Origin: Oleiphilus messinensis
Lineage (GTDB): Bacteria; Pseudomonadota; Gammaproteobacteria; Pseudomonadales; Oleiphilaceae
NCBI RefSeq assembly: GCF_002162375.1
Contig: NZ_CP021425.1
Span: forward strand, 5,692,501-5,756,500
Reading direction: 5' to 3'
Length of the DNA stretch: 64,000 nt
Of the stretch, positions 36,640-46,040 are shown one piece after another. The notes beneath the pieces were generated by a model, which ran no database searches, was not told the DNA's origin, and was given only the letters and a program-made list of their open reading frames with translations. The translations under genes and the position numbers were made by a program. Position 1 is the stretch's first letter; each line of letters opens with the position of its first letter.

Positions 36640-37656
36640 TCAGTCTGACAAGATCAATGGATCGCGGTAATGCCGGGGGGTGGTGCCAAACCAGGTTTTA
36701 AATGCTTTGAAAAATGCGCTGGGTTCACTGAAACCTAACAGACTACTCACCGCATCTATGCTGATCTCGGGCTGTTTGAGGTATTCGATAACTTTGGTTT
36801 TACGAACTTCTTCCAGGCACTGCCGGAAATTAGTCCCTTCTTTCTGTAACTTGCGATGCAATGTCTGACGACTCATATTCAGTTCAGAGGCAACCAATGC
36901 GGAAGACAGGTTTGCACTTTGAAGGTGTTTCGCAATTACACTGAGCACAGTTGTTTTCACGGATTGCCGTGCTTCCAGCCTGGCAACGACGCCTTCAACC
37001 CGCTGGCTGACAATCGCTTTCAAATAAGGATTGGAAGTTGTGACCGGTAAATTCAGCTCCTGTTCCCCAATCACCAAATAATCCTCTGGCTGAGAAAAGC
37101 GAACATTCGCACCAAAAACTTTATGATACTCTTTGACATAGGGTACTTCTGTATGCCGAAATCCCACCTCTTGGGGCGATGCATTGGAGTTCGTCAAATA
37201 TCGCGCCCATGATACCGAGGCCGCGAGGCTGCGCTCGATCGCCGATACATGATCATGGGGCGGCAGGAAACGAAACACAATGCGATACAAAGGCCCCTGA
37301 GAACGCACCGTGATCTGTTCACATTCACTCATGGCCGCAATATATTTCTCAAACAGCACAAGGGCTTCACCCAGGGTGGAAGCATGCACAATAAGATGGG
37401 AAAGTACGCCTTTCGCGTTCGGATGAATCTGGCTACCAACCACCAGACCAATATGTGGAACGGCATGGTTCGCCCTTGCTCGAGTCCACATTTCACTGAC
37501 CACATGCGCCGAGACCCGGCGCTCAACATCCGCCACATCAGTCTGCCCCAACTGCAGATCAATCTCGCCAGCGCTTAATACACCGTTTTCGATCAGGGAC
37601 TCGCACAAGTCCCAGGCGACCGCAGCAGAGACTGTCGGTTGGTCGTCGTGATCCAT
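36640..37656 (-). CDS. AraC family transcriptional regulator
   Basis: 338 residues. The N-terminal ~200 residues resemble the arabinose-binding-like domain found in OruR/ArgR-like AraC proteins that control catabolic genes. The C-terminal double HTH is complete: LSSALVASELNMSRQTLHRKLQKEGTNFRQCLEEVRKTKVIEYL, then SIDAVSSLLGFSEPSAFFKAFKTWFGTTPRHYR. It should activate a catabolic operon in response to a small molecule. The acyl-CoA synthetase and monooxygenase downstream on the same strand are the obvious candidates, but this is inference. Confidence 0.92.
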   Translation of the reverse strand: MDHDDQPTVSAAVAWDLCESLIENGVLSAGEIDLQLGQTDVADVERRVSAHVVSEMWTRARANHAVPHIGLVVGSQIHPNAKGVLSHLIVHASTLGEALVLFEKYIAAMSECEQITVRSQGPLYRIVFRFLPPHDHVSAIERSLAASVSWARYLTNSNASPQEVGFRHTEVPYVKEYHKVFGANVRFSQPEDYLVIGEQELNLPVTTSNPYLKAIVSQRVEGVVARLEARQSVKTTVLSVIAKHLQSANLSSALVASELNMSRQTLHRKLQKEGTNFRQCLEEVRKTKVIEYLKQPEISIDAVSSLLGFSEPSAFFKAFKTWFGTTPRHYRDPLILSD

Positions 37657-37728
37657 AGGCTAACTCAATTAACGTTATAATTACTGGTGAGCCACCAAAT
37701 TTACCCAATTCCATAGCTAAAAGCTATG

Positions 37729-38172
37729 CTAACGGAACTCAATCGTGAAACTCAGGTTCATAGTGACATCGGTATTATGCTGTTTAAAGCCACTGGTCTG
37801 GCTGCCGAGGGGGATCAAACTGAATGGGGTAAAAAACAGAGCGGTGCTCAAAGCCGTATCCGCCAGTAAGCCGCTGTCCAAAAGTGATTCAAGGGAAGTA
37901 ATCAACCCCTGGTGGGCCGCCGTTGCTTCGGGCTGACTGCGTAACACATCAATCAGCTCTTTCTGGCTACTTACAACAATTTCGTTCACCTGCTGGTTTG
38001 CGAATTGCATTTCCGCCAGCCGCTTCTGTTGCAACTGTTTTTGCAACTCGGCGCCAGACATTTGCCCTCCAATGCCCGCCATTTCTATTTCACTCAAGGG
38101 CCGAACCTCAGCCACAACAAGACCTGAGAATAACACAACACTCAAGAATGAAATCGTTCGGGTTCCGTGCAT
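37729..38172 (-). CDS. small exported protein of unknown function
   Basis: About 147 residues from the ATG at 38172 (or 38181), with a signal-like segment (TISFLSVVLFSGLVVAEV) followed by VRPLSEIEMAGIGGQMSGAE, which has the form of the short, GQ-ended leader found in several gammaproteobacterial secreted proteins. The C-terminus holds LPLGSQTSGFKQHNTDVTM and a beta-rich end. The family is not recognised. It follows a larger exported protein on the same strand across a 170-base gap that carries AGTGGT/ACCACT (38301-38320), so shared transcription is uncertain. Confidence 0.5.
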   Translation of the reverse strand: MHGTRTISFLSVVLFSGLVVAEVRPLSEIEMAGIGGQMSGAELQKQLQQKRLAEMQFANQQVNEIVVSSQKELIDVLRSQPEATAAHQGLITSLESLLDSGLLADTALSTALFFTPFSLIPLGSQTSGFKQHNTDVTMNLSFTIEFR

Positions 38173-38389
38173 GAAATACATGAGTCTGACCCCGCAGTAC
38201 GGCTTATTTCGGAGATTCAACTCTTAGTATACCGCCGGGGGAATGGGCCCGAAGGAACGTTTTTTTATGTCCGGGATGTTTTAAGACAGCTTGATTATAT
38301 AGTGGTTCACTTGTACCACTTGACTACTGAAAGGACTAAAATGAATCTAGATTGGCTGGCGTGTGTGCGAATAAAACAGAGGGAACGGA

Positions 38390-39763
38390 CTAGCCGGAAA
38401 CACGAAGATAAAGAGGGAGGCTCAACAGGTCCTGGTCTATACGTTGAATCACTTTGTGATAAGCCGACGACTTCACAGAATCAAAATGGTCTCGGAACTC
38501 GCGCTCGGTCAACCCCTCAGGCAGAACTTGGTCCAAAACAAAATAACTGCTTTCCGAATCTGCATGTGCCAGCACCCACTGTGATTCGGCGGCGCTTTTC
38601 TCGCTCAAAACAACATCAGCGAAATGCACCCCGGCACGGTCCGCGGCCAAATCCTGAAAACTGAACCCGCTTCCACCAATCCCGCTATCCAGGATTTCTT
38701 TTAGCTCACCCACACTGAAACTGACCTGGGCTTTACTGAACGCTTTAATGGCGGCTGAATATAAAAAGTGCAATGCCAAATCTTTGCGACCGCCCAATGT
38801 CCCTTGCTGCACAGATCTGATGGGCAAGGTTTCCAGACCCAACAATGCAGTAAATTTTGCATCCGCCAATCCCAGCATCAAGGCCCAGAATGCGGCTCTG
38901 TTTTCGAGGGCCGGATCAGCGCGCTGTGCCCGTCGGTTTGCTTCAGCGAACAAGGGTTGGATAAATCGGGTCAGACTGACGGGTTTGGCACCCGACTCAG
39001 TACGCACCGATTCGATAACATTGAAGTAGGGCTGCAGTTGTGCCAACGTTAATGACTGACCACCGGATAACAGTGCACTCAAGCCAAGAGGCAGCTCCGC
39101 AGAACGGGATACCATTTGCTTTAATTGTGGCCGTGAAACCTGGCGGACCCATAAAACCCCTCGATCCAACCTGGAAGTGTTCAGAAAGCGTTCGATAATG
39201 GGCTCTACATCTTTGCCTAACAGCATCCCCGCTACCAGATTGACAGCCCAGCGGATATCCTCACCGGAGAACGCTATGCCACCCAGCTCGCACCGCTCCA
39301 GAATCAGTCCCGGGGAGGTTTCATCAACTGCCTCCGAGCGCACCACAGAGGCCAAACCGGAAATGGGTTGCTGCTGTGGGTGAGCCTCAACACTACAGGA
39401 CAGATTCAGATATCGGGTTCCCGGTACCACAGCCAATGACGTGTTGAGCTTGAGTTTTGTGTGATTCAGATCCACACCGAACAGCAGGGGTTTAAGTGTG
39501 TATGAGGCCATGGAGGCAAGGCTGTGTAAATCCGTGCCCCGAAAGGCCACAAAGCTTCTGGGGTAATTAACAACCGTGAGGCTCAAACGGCGTTTAATAC
39601 TGGACATTGCTTCCGCACTGGGCACATCTGCAGACTCTGCCACGGGTTTTGATTGCAGCAACATACAAAACAGCGTCAATCCAAACACCGCTAGAACCAG
39701 CAGGTTAATGACAACCCGGTGAGCACTTCTAAAAACTGATTTACAGAATCCAGCTATCGGCAT
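38390..39763 (-). CDS. membrane-anchored protein of unknown function
   Basis: About 457 residues from the ATG at 39763 (MPIAGFCKSVFRSAHRV). An N-terminal helix (VVINLLVLAVFGLTLFCMLL) is followed by a large soluble part with FVAFRGTDLHSLASMASYTLKPLLFGVDL, LSCSVEAH and WAVNLVAGMLLGKDVE. No catalytic motif is recognised. The upstream part of the open frame (to 39913) would add a hydrophobic stretch without a ribosome site and is left out. I cannot assign a family. A terminator-like hairpin for the next gene lies upstream at 39892-39922. Confidence 0.6.
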   Translation of the reverse strand: MPIAGFCKSVFRSAHRVVINLLVLAVFGLTLFCMLLQSKPVAESADVPSAEAMSSIKRRLSLTVVNYPRSFVAFRGTDLHSLASMASYTLKPLLFGVDLNHTKLKLNTSLAVVPGTRYLNLSCSVEAHPQQQPISGLASVVRSEAVDETSPGLILERCELGGIAFSGEDIRWAVNLVAGMLLGKDVEPIIERFLNTSRLDRGVLWVRQVSRPQLKQMVSRSAELPLGLSALLSGGQSLTLAQLQPYFNVIESVRTESGAKPVSLTRFIQPLFAEANRRAQRADPALENRAAFWALMLGLADAKFTALLGLETLPIRSVQQGTLGGRKDLALHFLYSAAIKAFSKAQVSFSVGELKEILDSGIGGSGFSFQDLAADRAGVHFADVVLSEKSAAESQWVLAHADSESSYFVLDQVLPEGLTEREFRDHFDSVKSSAYHKVIQRIDQDLLSLPLYLRVSG

Positions 39764-39891
39764 GATGTTCACTTCACGAATAAAATGATGAAGCAATGTC
39801 CAATTCGGACTACTCAAATTGTATACCTCGACTTCTAAGTGTAACAGATTCACCAATGTGCGCATAAACTGCAGTGAACCAATATTCAGGC

Positions 39892-39922
39892 AAAAAAAAG
39901 CCGGGAAATGCAAAACCCGGCA
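39892..39922 (-). terminator. intrinsic terminator after the beta-propeller gene
   Basis: GCCGGG/CCCGGC arms (39900-39905 and 39916-39921) around ten bases, followed on the minus strand by a run of eight T. It lies 111 bases beyond the stop of the beta-propeller lipoprotein gene. Confidence 0.75.
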
Positions 39923-40032
39923 AAGTTAAGGGAGATAGGAAACGAAAACTTTTTAATCCCAAGGTTGCTGACAATCAGTGATGTTCCATTACCCTGGTCA
40001 ACAACCTTCAACGCGAAATGATTCAGACTCTG

Positions 40033-42282
40033 CTATTGGGGCCCAACGACAGTACCGGAAACGTCATTCCAGTCTGCTGAGAACACCTCATCATCGTAAA
40101 CATAGTGGACGATATCACCGTCTATTACACCACGCTCAACTTCAGCATAATTGTAGTAAGGCTTATCACCCGCCTTGTGCTCAGAAACAATGACACCATT
40201 CGCAGACAGACTACCCGCAGCACTCAGATCCAGATCAAATAAGTGCAACCCGGTATACTGCCAGTCCAGCCAGTCTGAAGGATAAGTCTGTACCCCGTCA
40301 TGAACCCGAACCGGCATCGTGAAGCGGTACTGGTCATTGCCCGTCGCCAGCACACTAAAGGCTTTGTGATCATAGGAAATCGGCGTTTCTGTACCACGTT
40401 TACCAAGTTCTACGACTTGAACCTGACGGGGTGAGGACAAATCCGAAACATCAAACAAACCAATTTGAACGCCTTGGTACCAAGCGTTATCTTTTTCAAC
40501 AATTGCACTCTTGCCGATTCCCAGCAGGAACTCGCTACCAAATGGATGCAAGTAATCAGAATAGCCGTCTACTTTCAGTTCGCCAGCAATTTTCGGTTGA
40601 GCGACATTTGCCAGGTCGACAACATATAACGGATCGGTACGTTGATACGTTACAATGTAGGCCCTGTCCCCCAGATAGCGCACCGCATAGATGTCTTCAC
40701 CAGGCTTACCGATTGCAGCAGGCTGTTGCTCATTTGGCAATGTCGCAATGGTTTTCAATTTGAGCGTGCCAGGATCACCATCACCCAAAACAGTCATACG
40801 ATGCACTGGACGTGAGTAATCCCGATAGGTTGGCACAAAATCATCAGCGACAATTGAGGTTTCACCCACTTCATCCGCACCATCGACCGGTTCAATCTCT
40901 GGAATACCGATAAAACCGGGATCTTCAGCCATGAATGGGTAGTCCGTTGTGACAACTACGAGCGCACCTTCTTTCTCACCCAGACGGAACGAAGGTGATT
41001 TCCAGCCCAGCGTCCCTGTCACATCGCCTGAACCGGAATAAACCGGGCCACTCTCGGTATAGGTAAATTTATGGACGTCCGAGGTATAGTCAAAGCCGTC
41101 ATTAAACAAATACAACGCTGTTTTTGAGGAATAAACACCGGATGTATATCCCGCCACACACACGGAAGCCGGTACCGTTTTGGATTCAAGATCCACTTCT
41201 GTAATCGTAACCAGCTCAGGAGAATAATAAGCATCCTGATTACGAGACGAATCCGGCACAAAACAGTTTGACGGATCAACCAGATTTTCACGGGCCTGAT
41301 AGTTAATTGCAGCTTTAGGTAACAGCAGATCCAGACTCAGGTCTTCGATAACATCTGCATTATTGGAACGGGCACGTTCATCTTCTGCATACCACTCAAG
41401 CTCGGGAATGTTCGGTATATAACGCGTAACAAGATACAGCTTGTCACCGATTCGACGGGAATCAATCAATGTCCCTTCGATGGTAATATTCCAGGACTCG
41501 GAAACGTTCTGCGGATTATTCACAGCATACATCGTCAACTCAGTATTACCGTTGTTCCACCCGCCATAATAATTCCATGTTGCCCACATGTAGGATTGAT
41601 CTGTTTGTACTACCACCAGCGATTTAGCACCATTATCAGCGTCATGCAGGTACAAACCGTCAATCAATCCTTCACCTTCATTGAATTCAATATTGGCGAC
41701 TTCCGTTGCAGCGGTTTCACCATCTTCCGTTTTCAGAATTCGAATTCGGCTGGTGCTGAGCGGCGGCGGGGCAATCAGGCTTTCATCCTCAAGGGCAGCA
41801 TCTCCTGAGGCCAGCCGTTCTTCATCGAGAGCATCCTCAGGTAAATCGATCGGTGGCTCTCCTACAAACGGTTCTGCGATACCGTAACGAAGATCGTTGG
41901 TTGCAACATAGAGATACTCACCATCGAATTTGACCTTGTCATCTTCATCAACACCCTTCACTTGGGTGTTTGTTTCGGTGTATCCCAACAAACTATCAGA
42001 GCCGCCATCATCCGCTTCCGAACCATTCTGATCCGCTTCAAGCGTGGGTGGTGCAAAATCGACCTCGCCGGAGCGCTGGCCTCCAACTGTGCGTTTTAAC
42101 CCTTCTTTTATATAGGCTTCCAGTTCATCGGAAGATTGACTAGGTACCAATGCCGCCGTCGCGGACACTTCACCAGACCCGGTGTTGTCCGTTTCAGGCG
42201 CACTGTCACTACCACCATTACACCCGACGATGACCAGCGGCCCGGTGACCACTCCGCCAAGAATTAGAGCTCGAAAATTCAT
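40033..42282 (-). CDS. secreted beta-propeller domain lipoprotein
   Basis: 749 residues with a lipoprotein leader ending in the lipobox IVGC near residue 20, then an acidic Ser/Asp-rich linker. The mature part begins YTETNTQVKGVDEDDKVKFDGEYLYVATN, the opening of the Pfam family beta propeller domain (PF09826). Multiple blade-like repeats follow (for example IAGELKVDGYSDYLHPFG, RQVQVVELGKRGTETPISYDHKAF). Such proteins are exported, sometimes beside copper amine oxidase-like or protease domains, and the role is unknown. Two TGGAATA...TTCCA-type palindromes lie close upstream, one more across the divergent region. Confidence 0.85.
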   Translation of the reverse strand: MNFRALILGGVVTGPLVIVGCNGGSDSAPETDNTGSGEVSATAALVPSQSSDELEAYIKEGLKRTVGGQRSGEVDFAPPTLEADQNGSEADDGGSDSLLGYTETNTQVKGVDEDDKVKFDGEYLYVATNDLRYGIAEPFVGEPPIDLPEDALDEERLASGDAALEDESLIAPPPLSTSRIRILKTEDGETAATEVANIEFNEGEGLIDGLYLHDADNGAKSLVVVQTDQSYMWATWNYYGGWNNGNTELTMYAVNNPQNVSESWNITIEGTLIDSRRIGDKLYLVTRYIPNIPELEWYAEDERARSNNADVIEDLSLDLLLPKAAINYQARENLVDPSNCFVPDSSRNQDAYYSPELVTITEVDLESKTVPASVCVAGYTSGVYSSKTALYLFNDGFDYTSDVHKFTYTESGPVYSGSGDVTGTLGWKSPSFRLGEKEGALVVVTTDYPFMAEDPGFIGIPEIEPVDGADEVGETSIVADDFVPTYRDYSRPVHRMTVLGDGDPGTLKLKTIATLPNEQQPAAIGKPGEDIYAVRYLGDRAYIVTYQRTDPLYVVDLANVAQPKIAGELKVDGYSDYLHPFGSEFLLGIGKSAIVEKDNAWYQGVQIGLFDVSDLSSPRQVQVVELGKRGTETPISYDHKAFSVLATGNDQYRFTMPVRVHDGVQTYPSDWLDWQYTGLHLFDLDLSAAGSLSANGVIVSEHKAGDKPYYNYAEVERGVIDGDIVHYVYDDEVFSADWNDVSGTVVGPQ

Positions 42283-42351
42283 TTCTTATTCCTTTAAATC
42301 AGCTATGTCATGTATCAAAACAGCCCAGCCCCGCCAGACCCGTTTATATAA

Positions 42352-42371
42352 TTTTGGAATATTTTCCAAAA
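42352..42371. promoter_or_regulatory. shared palindrome, copy A
   Basis: TTTTGGAATATTTTCCAAAA: eight-base arms TTTTGGAA/TTCCAAAA with spacer TATT, about 70 bases before the beta-propeller start. The whole region 42283-42749 is without genes; apart from copies A-C it is AT-rich with no coding frame I trust. Confidence 0.7.
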
Positions 42372-42379
42372 CTGTTTTA

Positions 42380-42393
42380 TGGAATATATTCCA
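42380..42393. promoter_or_regulatory. shared palindrome, copy B
   Basis: TGGAATATATTCCA, a perfect 14-base palindrome whose centre is 25 bases from copy A. Confidence 0.7.
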
Positions 42394-42684
42394 ATTTTTT
42401 CAGGAGTGCAAACTTTTGGGGCATTTTTTATACATTTTAGGGTTTCATTTCTTCTACGCGCCCCCCGGTGATACCATGGTATACTTCTCCACCCCGGTCA
42501 TTTCTGGGTAGATAAAGCAGTCGACTAGGATAAAACAGTGTATTTCAGCTCCAAAAGTGGCCAAAATTGCTCTGGGGACTCAATCGGAAGACAACCAATA
42601 TAAACTTGGTACTCCGTTTACGCTCGACTCGATAATGAAATCAGGCTGCTCATTTATTCTGCAAAAGTTTGCATATGACTTTTT

Positions 42685-42702
42685 TTTGGAATATATTCCA
42701 AA
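42685..42702. promoter_or_regulatory. shared palindrome, copy C
   Basis: TTTGGAATATATTCCAAA, a perfect 18-base palindrome 47 bases before the DUF6502 start, with the same core TGGAATATATTCCA as copy B. Its place before the divergent operon suggests that one protein controls both units. Confidence 0.75.
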
Positions 42703-42749
42703 TATAAATCACTCAACCACTATCGGTTAATGACCCATACTGAGACTGA

Positions 42750-43625
42750 ATGAAAGATATCCGTAATATCATTGTGCAATCCATGTTCAAGCTGATGCGC
42801 CCGCTTGTGCGAATAATGCTCCGACATGGTTTTTCCTATGGTGAATTCGCCGAGATTGCCAAACTGGCGTATGTCGATATTGCGGAAAAAGAATTTCGTA
42901 TCGAGGGACGCAAGCAGAGTGTCTCCAGAATCTGCGTTTTAACCGGAATGCATCGAAAGGATGTGAATCGACTTCTGGAACAACTGCAAAGTCAATCCAT
43001 GGACATTGAGCCACTCAATCGTGCTGCTCGCGTCATTGGCGGCTGGATGAGTGATCCGGACTTCCTAAGTCGGGCCGGCCGACCTAATCCACTCCCGTTT
43101 GAGGGAACACAGCACAGCTTTTCTGCCCTGGTAAAGCGCTATAGTGGAGACATGCCGGCGCGGGCTGTGCTGGATGAGCTAAAGCGGGCTGGTGCCGTAA
43201 TAGTCTCCGATACCGGTAAAATTAAACTGGTGAGCGATGCCTATATTCCCCATAATGCCGACGAGCAATTAATTCAGGTAATGGGGATTTGCGGCACGGA
43301 CATGCTCAACACCATCTCCCACAATATGGCCCACCCTCCTGAGCGCTCCCACTTGCAACTGGCTGTAGCCTATGACCACCTTGCACCGGAAACGGTACAG
43401 GAATTCAAAAAGATGTGTGAACAGGACGCCCATCAGCTCATGAACAAGTACAATGCCTGGCTTGCAGAACGGGATCTCGACAACCCCAAGGTGAAACGGG
43501 ATCCGGCAAGCACATCCACAGAACGCTTGCGCGCAGGCCTTGGCGTATATTATTTCGAAGACCTGTTTGTTGAAACCAACCGCGATGAAACCGATACTCA
43601 AGCAAACGCCAAGGGAGGTGATTAG
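42750..43625 (+). CDS. DUF6502 family protein with HTH-like segment
   Basis: 291 residues matching the pattern of DUF6502 proteins (LVRIMLRHGFSYGEFAEIAKLAYVDIAEKEF near the N-terminus). After this, SVSRICVLTGMHRKDVNRLLEQL reads like a helix-turn-helix, so DNA binding is plausible. There is no membrane segment. It is immediately followed by a lipoprotein gene (stop TAG at 43625, next ATG at 43627, GGGAGG inside the coding end), so the two are translated together. Palindrome copy C lies just upstream; this protein is the best candidate to bind it, which is inference. Confidence 0.75.
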   Translation: MKDIRNIIVQSMFKLMRPLVRIMLRHGFSYGEFAEIAKLAYVDIAEKEFRIEGRKQSVSRICVLTGMHRKDVNRLLEQLQSQSMDIEPLNRAARVIGGWMSDPDFLSRAGRPNPLPFEGTQHSFSALVKRYSGDMPARAVLDELKRAGAVIVSDTGKIKLVSDAYIPHNADEQLIQVMGICGTDMLNTISHNMAHPPERSHLQLAVAYDHLAPETVQEFKKMCEQDAHQLMNKYNAWLAERDLDNPKVKRDPASTSTERLRAGLGVYYFEDLFVETNRDETDTQANAKGGD

Positions 43626-43626
43626 T

Positions 43627-45360
43627 ATGACTCAGCCTGCCAGCATCATCTTCTTTGCGCTACTTTCACTCCTCACAGCCTGCAGTGGGGGCGTCATCGG
43701 TACCGGCGGTGGCGGAGGTGGATCAAATGAAGGCTCTACCGTTACGCCAAGTGCGAATATACAAGGCCAAAGCTATATCAAAACTCCGGCGGGGTCGATT
43801 ATCAGTGTCTATGAACGGGGTCAATCGAATGCACCGCGCTGCACGCTAGCCCTTGCAGCCAGTCCCGATTTTCACAACGAGCTTGAGCAAAGTCCGCCGA
43901 CGACCCGGGATGACGTTGGAGCACAATCCGAACTGGATTTGATTTCCCGGGATACAATCCCGCACGATCAAGCGGCTCAAACATTCTCAATCCCGGATAC
44001 TTGCGTAGAGTCAGACCAGCTCTACACGGTAGTACTCACCCCGGCAGTTGATACTTCGAACCTTGCTGACAGCAACACTGGTGTCCATCCGGCACGAACC
44101 GTTATCAGCGGTCAACAGATGATGGATTTAGAATGGGGGATTTCCGACCTGACTGAAGCGATGGTGCAATTGATTGATGTAATGGCCGAAAACGGACTAC
44201 CGGATAGTGAACTTATCTCAACCATTAATCAGCTTTCACCGCTGTTGGTGACTGCCGATGTCAATGTAGACGGCGCAATCAATATGGCAGACCTGCTTGA
44301 ATGGAACCCTGCTGAAAATCTTGATCTTATCGCCAATGATACGGTATTCATGGCCCGTTCCAGGCAACCCTCCGATGGTGATGCAAGTATGGAATTTGAC
44401 GACGTAGAGTCTGTGCGGATCGTCGAGACTGCCTCAGCTCGTCTGATTCGACTTTCAGATAAATTGATCGCGCTGGTTCGCGATGTTGATTCTACAACGT
44501 CTGAGATCGTATTGATGGAGCTGGACGCCGGATTGCAATTAACTGAACTCAATCGGCTTAAATCTCCGTTTATAACCGATCTCGCATTGAAAGATCAGCA
44601 GTTGATACTCGCTTTAGGTGACGATGGGTTCCAGATACTGGATTTATCGATCCCGACTCAGGTACAAACGGTCTCGAGTGTCGGGCAAAAAACCGACCAT
44701 ATTGTGCTGAACACCAACCGACTGTTTACCGCAACAGTTGTGGAAAGGGAAACCCGAGTTCGCCTTTACGACACAGGCTCAATGACCGCCCCGGAATTGC
44801 TCAGTGAGATCAAGCTCCCTGGCAGCAGTTTTGTATCCGCTATGGCCGTCATCGACTCCAATCATGTTGTCGTAGCCTCTGTGGACTGGGCGACGCATCA
44901 GAGCATTCTGTATCGTATTGAATCAACAGCGGAAACCCTGACGGTACGCAACACGCGTATCGTGCCGGATCTCAGTGTAATGGATCTGATTGGCGAAGAA
45001 ACTTCAGTACTGTTTGCCGCCGTTCAACCCTTGTACTTTTCCGAGGGCACACCGGAGTCAGGGCTTTATCGCTGGGCTTGGGACAACAATGACCTGATCT
45101 TGCTGCACCGCTCAAGCGCAAACACCATCGATATCGACGTTAATAATCAACGCTTAATCAGTTATGAATCCGGTACATTGGTCTATTTGAGTGCCGACAA
45201 TTTTGCTGTACAGAATAACTTGACGGTTACCCGACCGGATAACATCGATAACTGGGCGTCAGACTTGGTACTGGTTGATGACGGTACACTTCTGGCAATT
45301 CCGGGCACGGGTCTGTTAGTGATTCCCCACACCGGTAATGAAATCGATGCAAGCAACTAA
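43627..45360 (+). CDS. lipoprotein with beta-propeller-like repeats
   Basis: About 577 residues; the start is the ATG at 43627, preceded by GGGAGG with the correct spacing. The frame extends upstream through the DUF6502 gene but has no ribosome site there. The lipobox LTAC precedes Cys and a Gly-rich linker (VIGTGGGGGGSN). The later part contains an EF-hand-like TADVNVDGAINMADLL (dockerin-like single loop) and WD/LVIVD-type repeats (IVLMELDAGLQLTELNRL, QILDLSIPTQVQTVSSV, VRLYDTGSM). It is probably an outer-membrane-anchored beta-propeller protein. Together with the divergent beta-propeller lipoprotein it forms a possible surface pair under the shared palindromes. Confidence 0.75.
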   Translation: MTQPASIIFFALLSLLTACSGGVIGTGGGGGGSNEGSTVTPSANIQGQSYIKTPAGSIISVYERGQSNAPRCTLALAASPDFHNELEQSPPTTRDDVGAQSELDLISRDTIPHDQAAQTFSIPDTCVESDQLYTVVLTPAVDTSNLADSNTGVHPARTVISGQQMMDLEWGISDLTEAMVQLIDVMAENGLPDSELISTINQLSPLLVTADVNVDGAINMADLLEWNPAENLDLIANDTVFMARSRQPSDGDASMEFDDVESVRIVETASARLIRLSDKLIALVRDVDSTTSEIVLMELDAGLQLTELNRLKSPFITDLALKDQQLILALGDDGFQILDLSIPTQVQTVSSVGQKTDHIVLNTNRLFTATVVERETRVRLYDTGSMTAPELLSEIKLPGSSFVSAMAVIDSNHVVVASVDWATHQSILYRIESTAETLTVRNTRIVPDLSVMDLIGEETSVLFAAVQPLYFSEGTPESGLYRWAWDNNDLILLHRSSANTIDIDVNNQRLISYESGTLVYLSADNFAVQNNLTVTRPDNIDNWASDLVLVDDGTLLAIPGTGLLVIPHTGNEIDASN

Positions 45361-45402
45361 CCCCATATTTATCTGCTGAAAACACCAAACTTTACAACAA
45401 AG

Positions 45403-45431
45403 CGCCCTGGACGATAACATCGAACAGGGCG
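45403..45431. terminator. probable bidirectional hairpin between convergent genes
   Basis: CGCCCTG (45403-45409) and CAGGGCG (45425-45431) form perfect arms around 15 bases between the convergent lipoprotein and YCII genes. A T-rich tail is weak on both strands. Confidence 0.5.
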
Positions 45432-45477
45432 TTATCTTGGAACATACTGGTGTAATCCAGAAGGCGGTGATCAGCGG

Positions 45478-45858
45478 TCAGCCCGCTCCGTACAACTGAT
45501 TTTCTGCATTTTGTAATTCCCGCACCGGACGAATTTCGACACTGCCATAGCGGGCAGGAGGAATTTTACCCGCAACCTGAATCGCCTCATTCAAGTCCCT
45601 GGCCTCAAGCAAATAAAACCCGGCAAGCTGTTCCTTGGTTTCGGCAAATGGCCCGTCCGTCGTTATAACCTTTCCGTCCCGAACCCGGATCGTTGTGGCC
45701 GTCGCAACGGATTGCAATGCATCACCGCCGATCATATGTCCGGATGACCTCAAACCTTCCCCGCAAGCCATGCACTCCTGATTCAGATCATCCCATTGTT
45801 GCTGGGTCAGCTTTTGCATTTCAGCTTCCGCGTAGTAGACCAGAGCTAGATATTTCAT
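45478..45858 (-). CDS. YCII/DGPF-domain protein associated with the ECF42-type sigma factor
   Basis: About 126 residues from the ATG at 45858, nine bases after GGGAG; the frame continues upstream without support. The sequence MKYLALVYYAE, TTIRVRDGKVITTDGPFAETKEQLAGFYLLEA is the DGPF/YCII-related pattern typical of genes that neighbour ECF42 sigma factors. The domain probably has a small-molecule or enzymatic role, not defined. It follows the sigma factor gene by 182 bases, the reverse of the common order in which the DGPF genes come first. Confidence 0.85.
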   Translation of the reverse strand: MKYLALVYYAEAEMQKLTQQQWDDLNQECMACGEGLRSSGHMIGGDALQSVATATTIRVRDGKVITTDGPFAETKEQLAGFYLLEARDLNEAIQVAGKIPPARYGSVEIRPVRELQNAENQLYGAG

Positions 45859-46040
45859 AATTGATGACTCCCTTGTATCGACATATTGATCCCACTTTAG
45901 GGTCTTTTGACGATTCGCCAAATTAGAATTTTCGAAGCTTCGTTGAAGAACACACTTGAGCCGGAGTAATCCAACACCTTCTATCCAGTAGTCGTCTGAC
46001 GCCAGTGCAAATCGACAGACCCAGTACATTTTTGCCCACA

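Noticed and set aside
38167-38664. Plus-strand frame with an AAGGA site before MNLDWLACV
   Set aside because: Most of it is antisense to the well-supported gene at 38390-39763, and its composition is that of a shadow frame.
45878-45883. TGTCGA as ECF42 -35 element of the YCII gene
   Set aside because: It lies only about 20 bases before the ATG, which would place the transcription start inside the gene.
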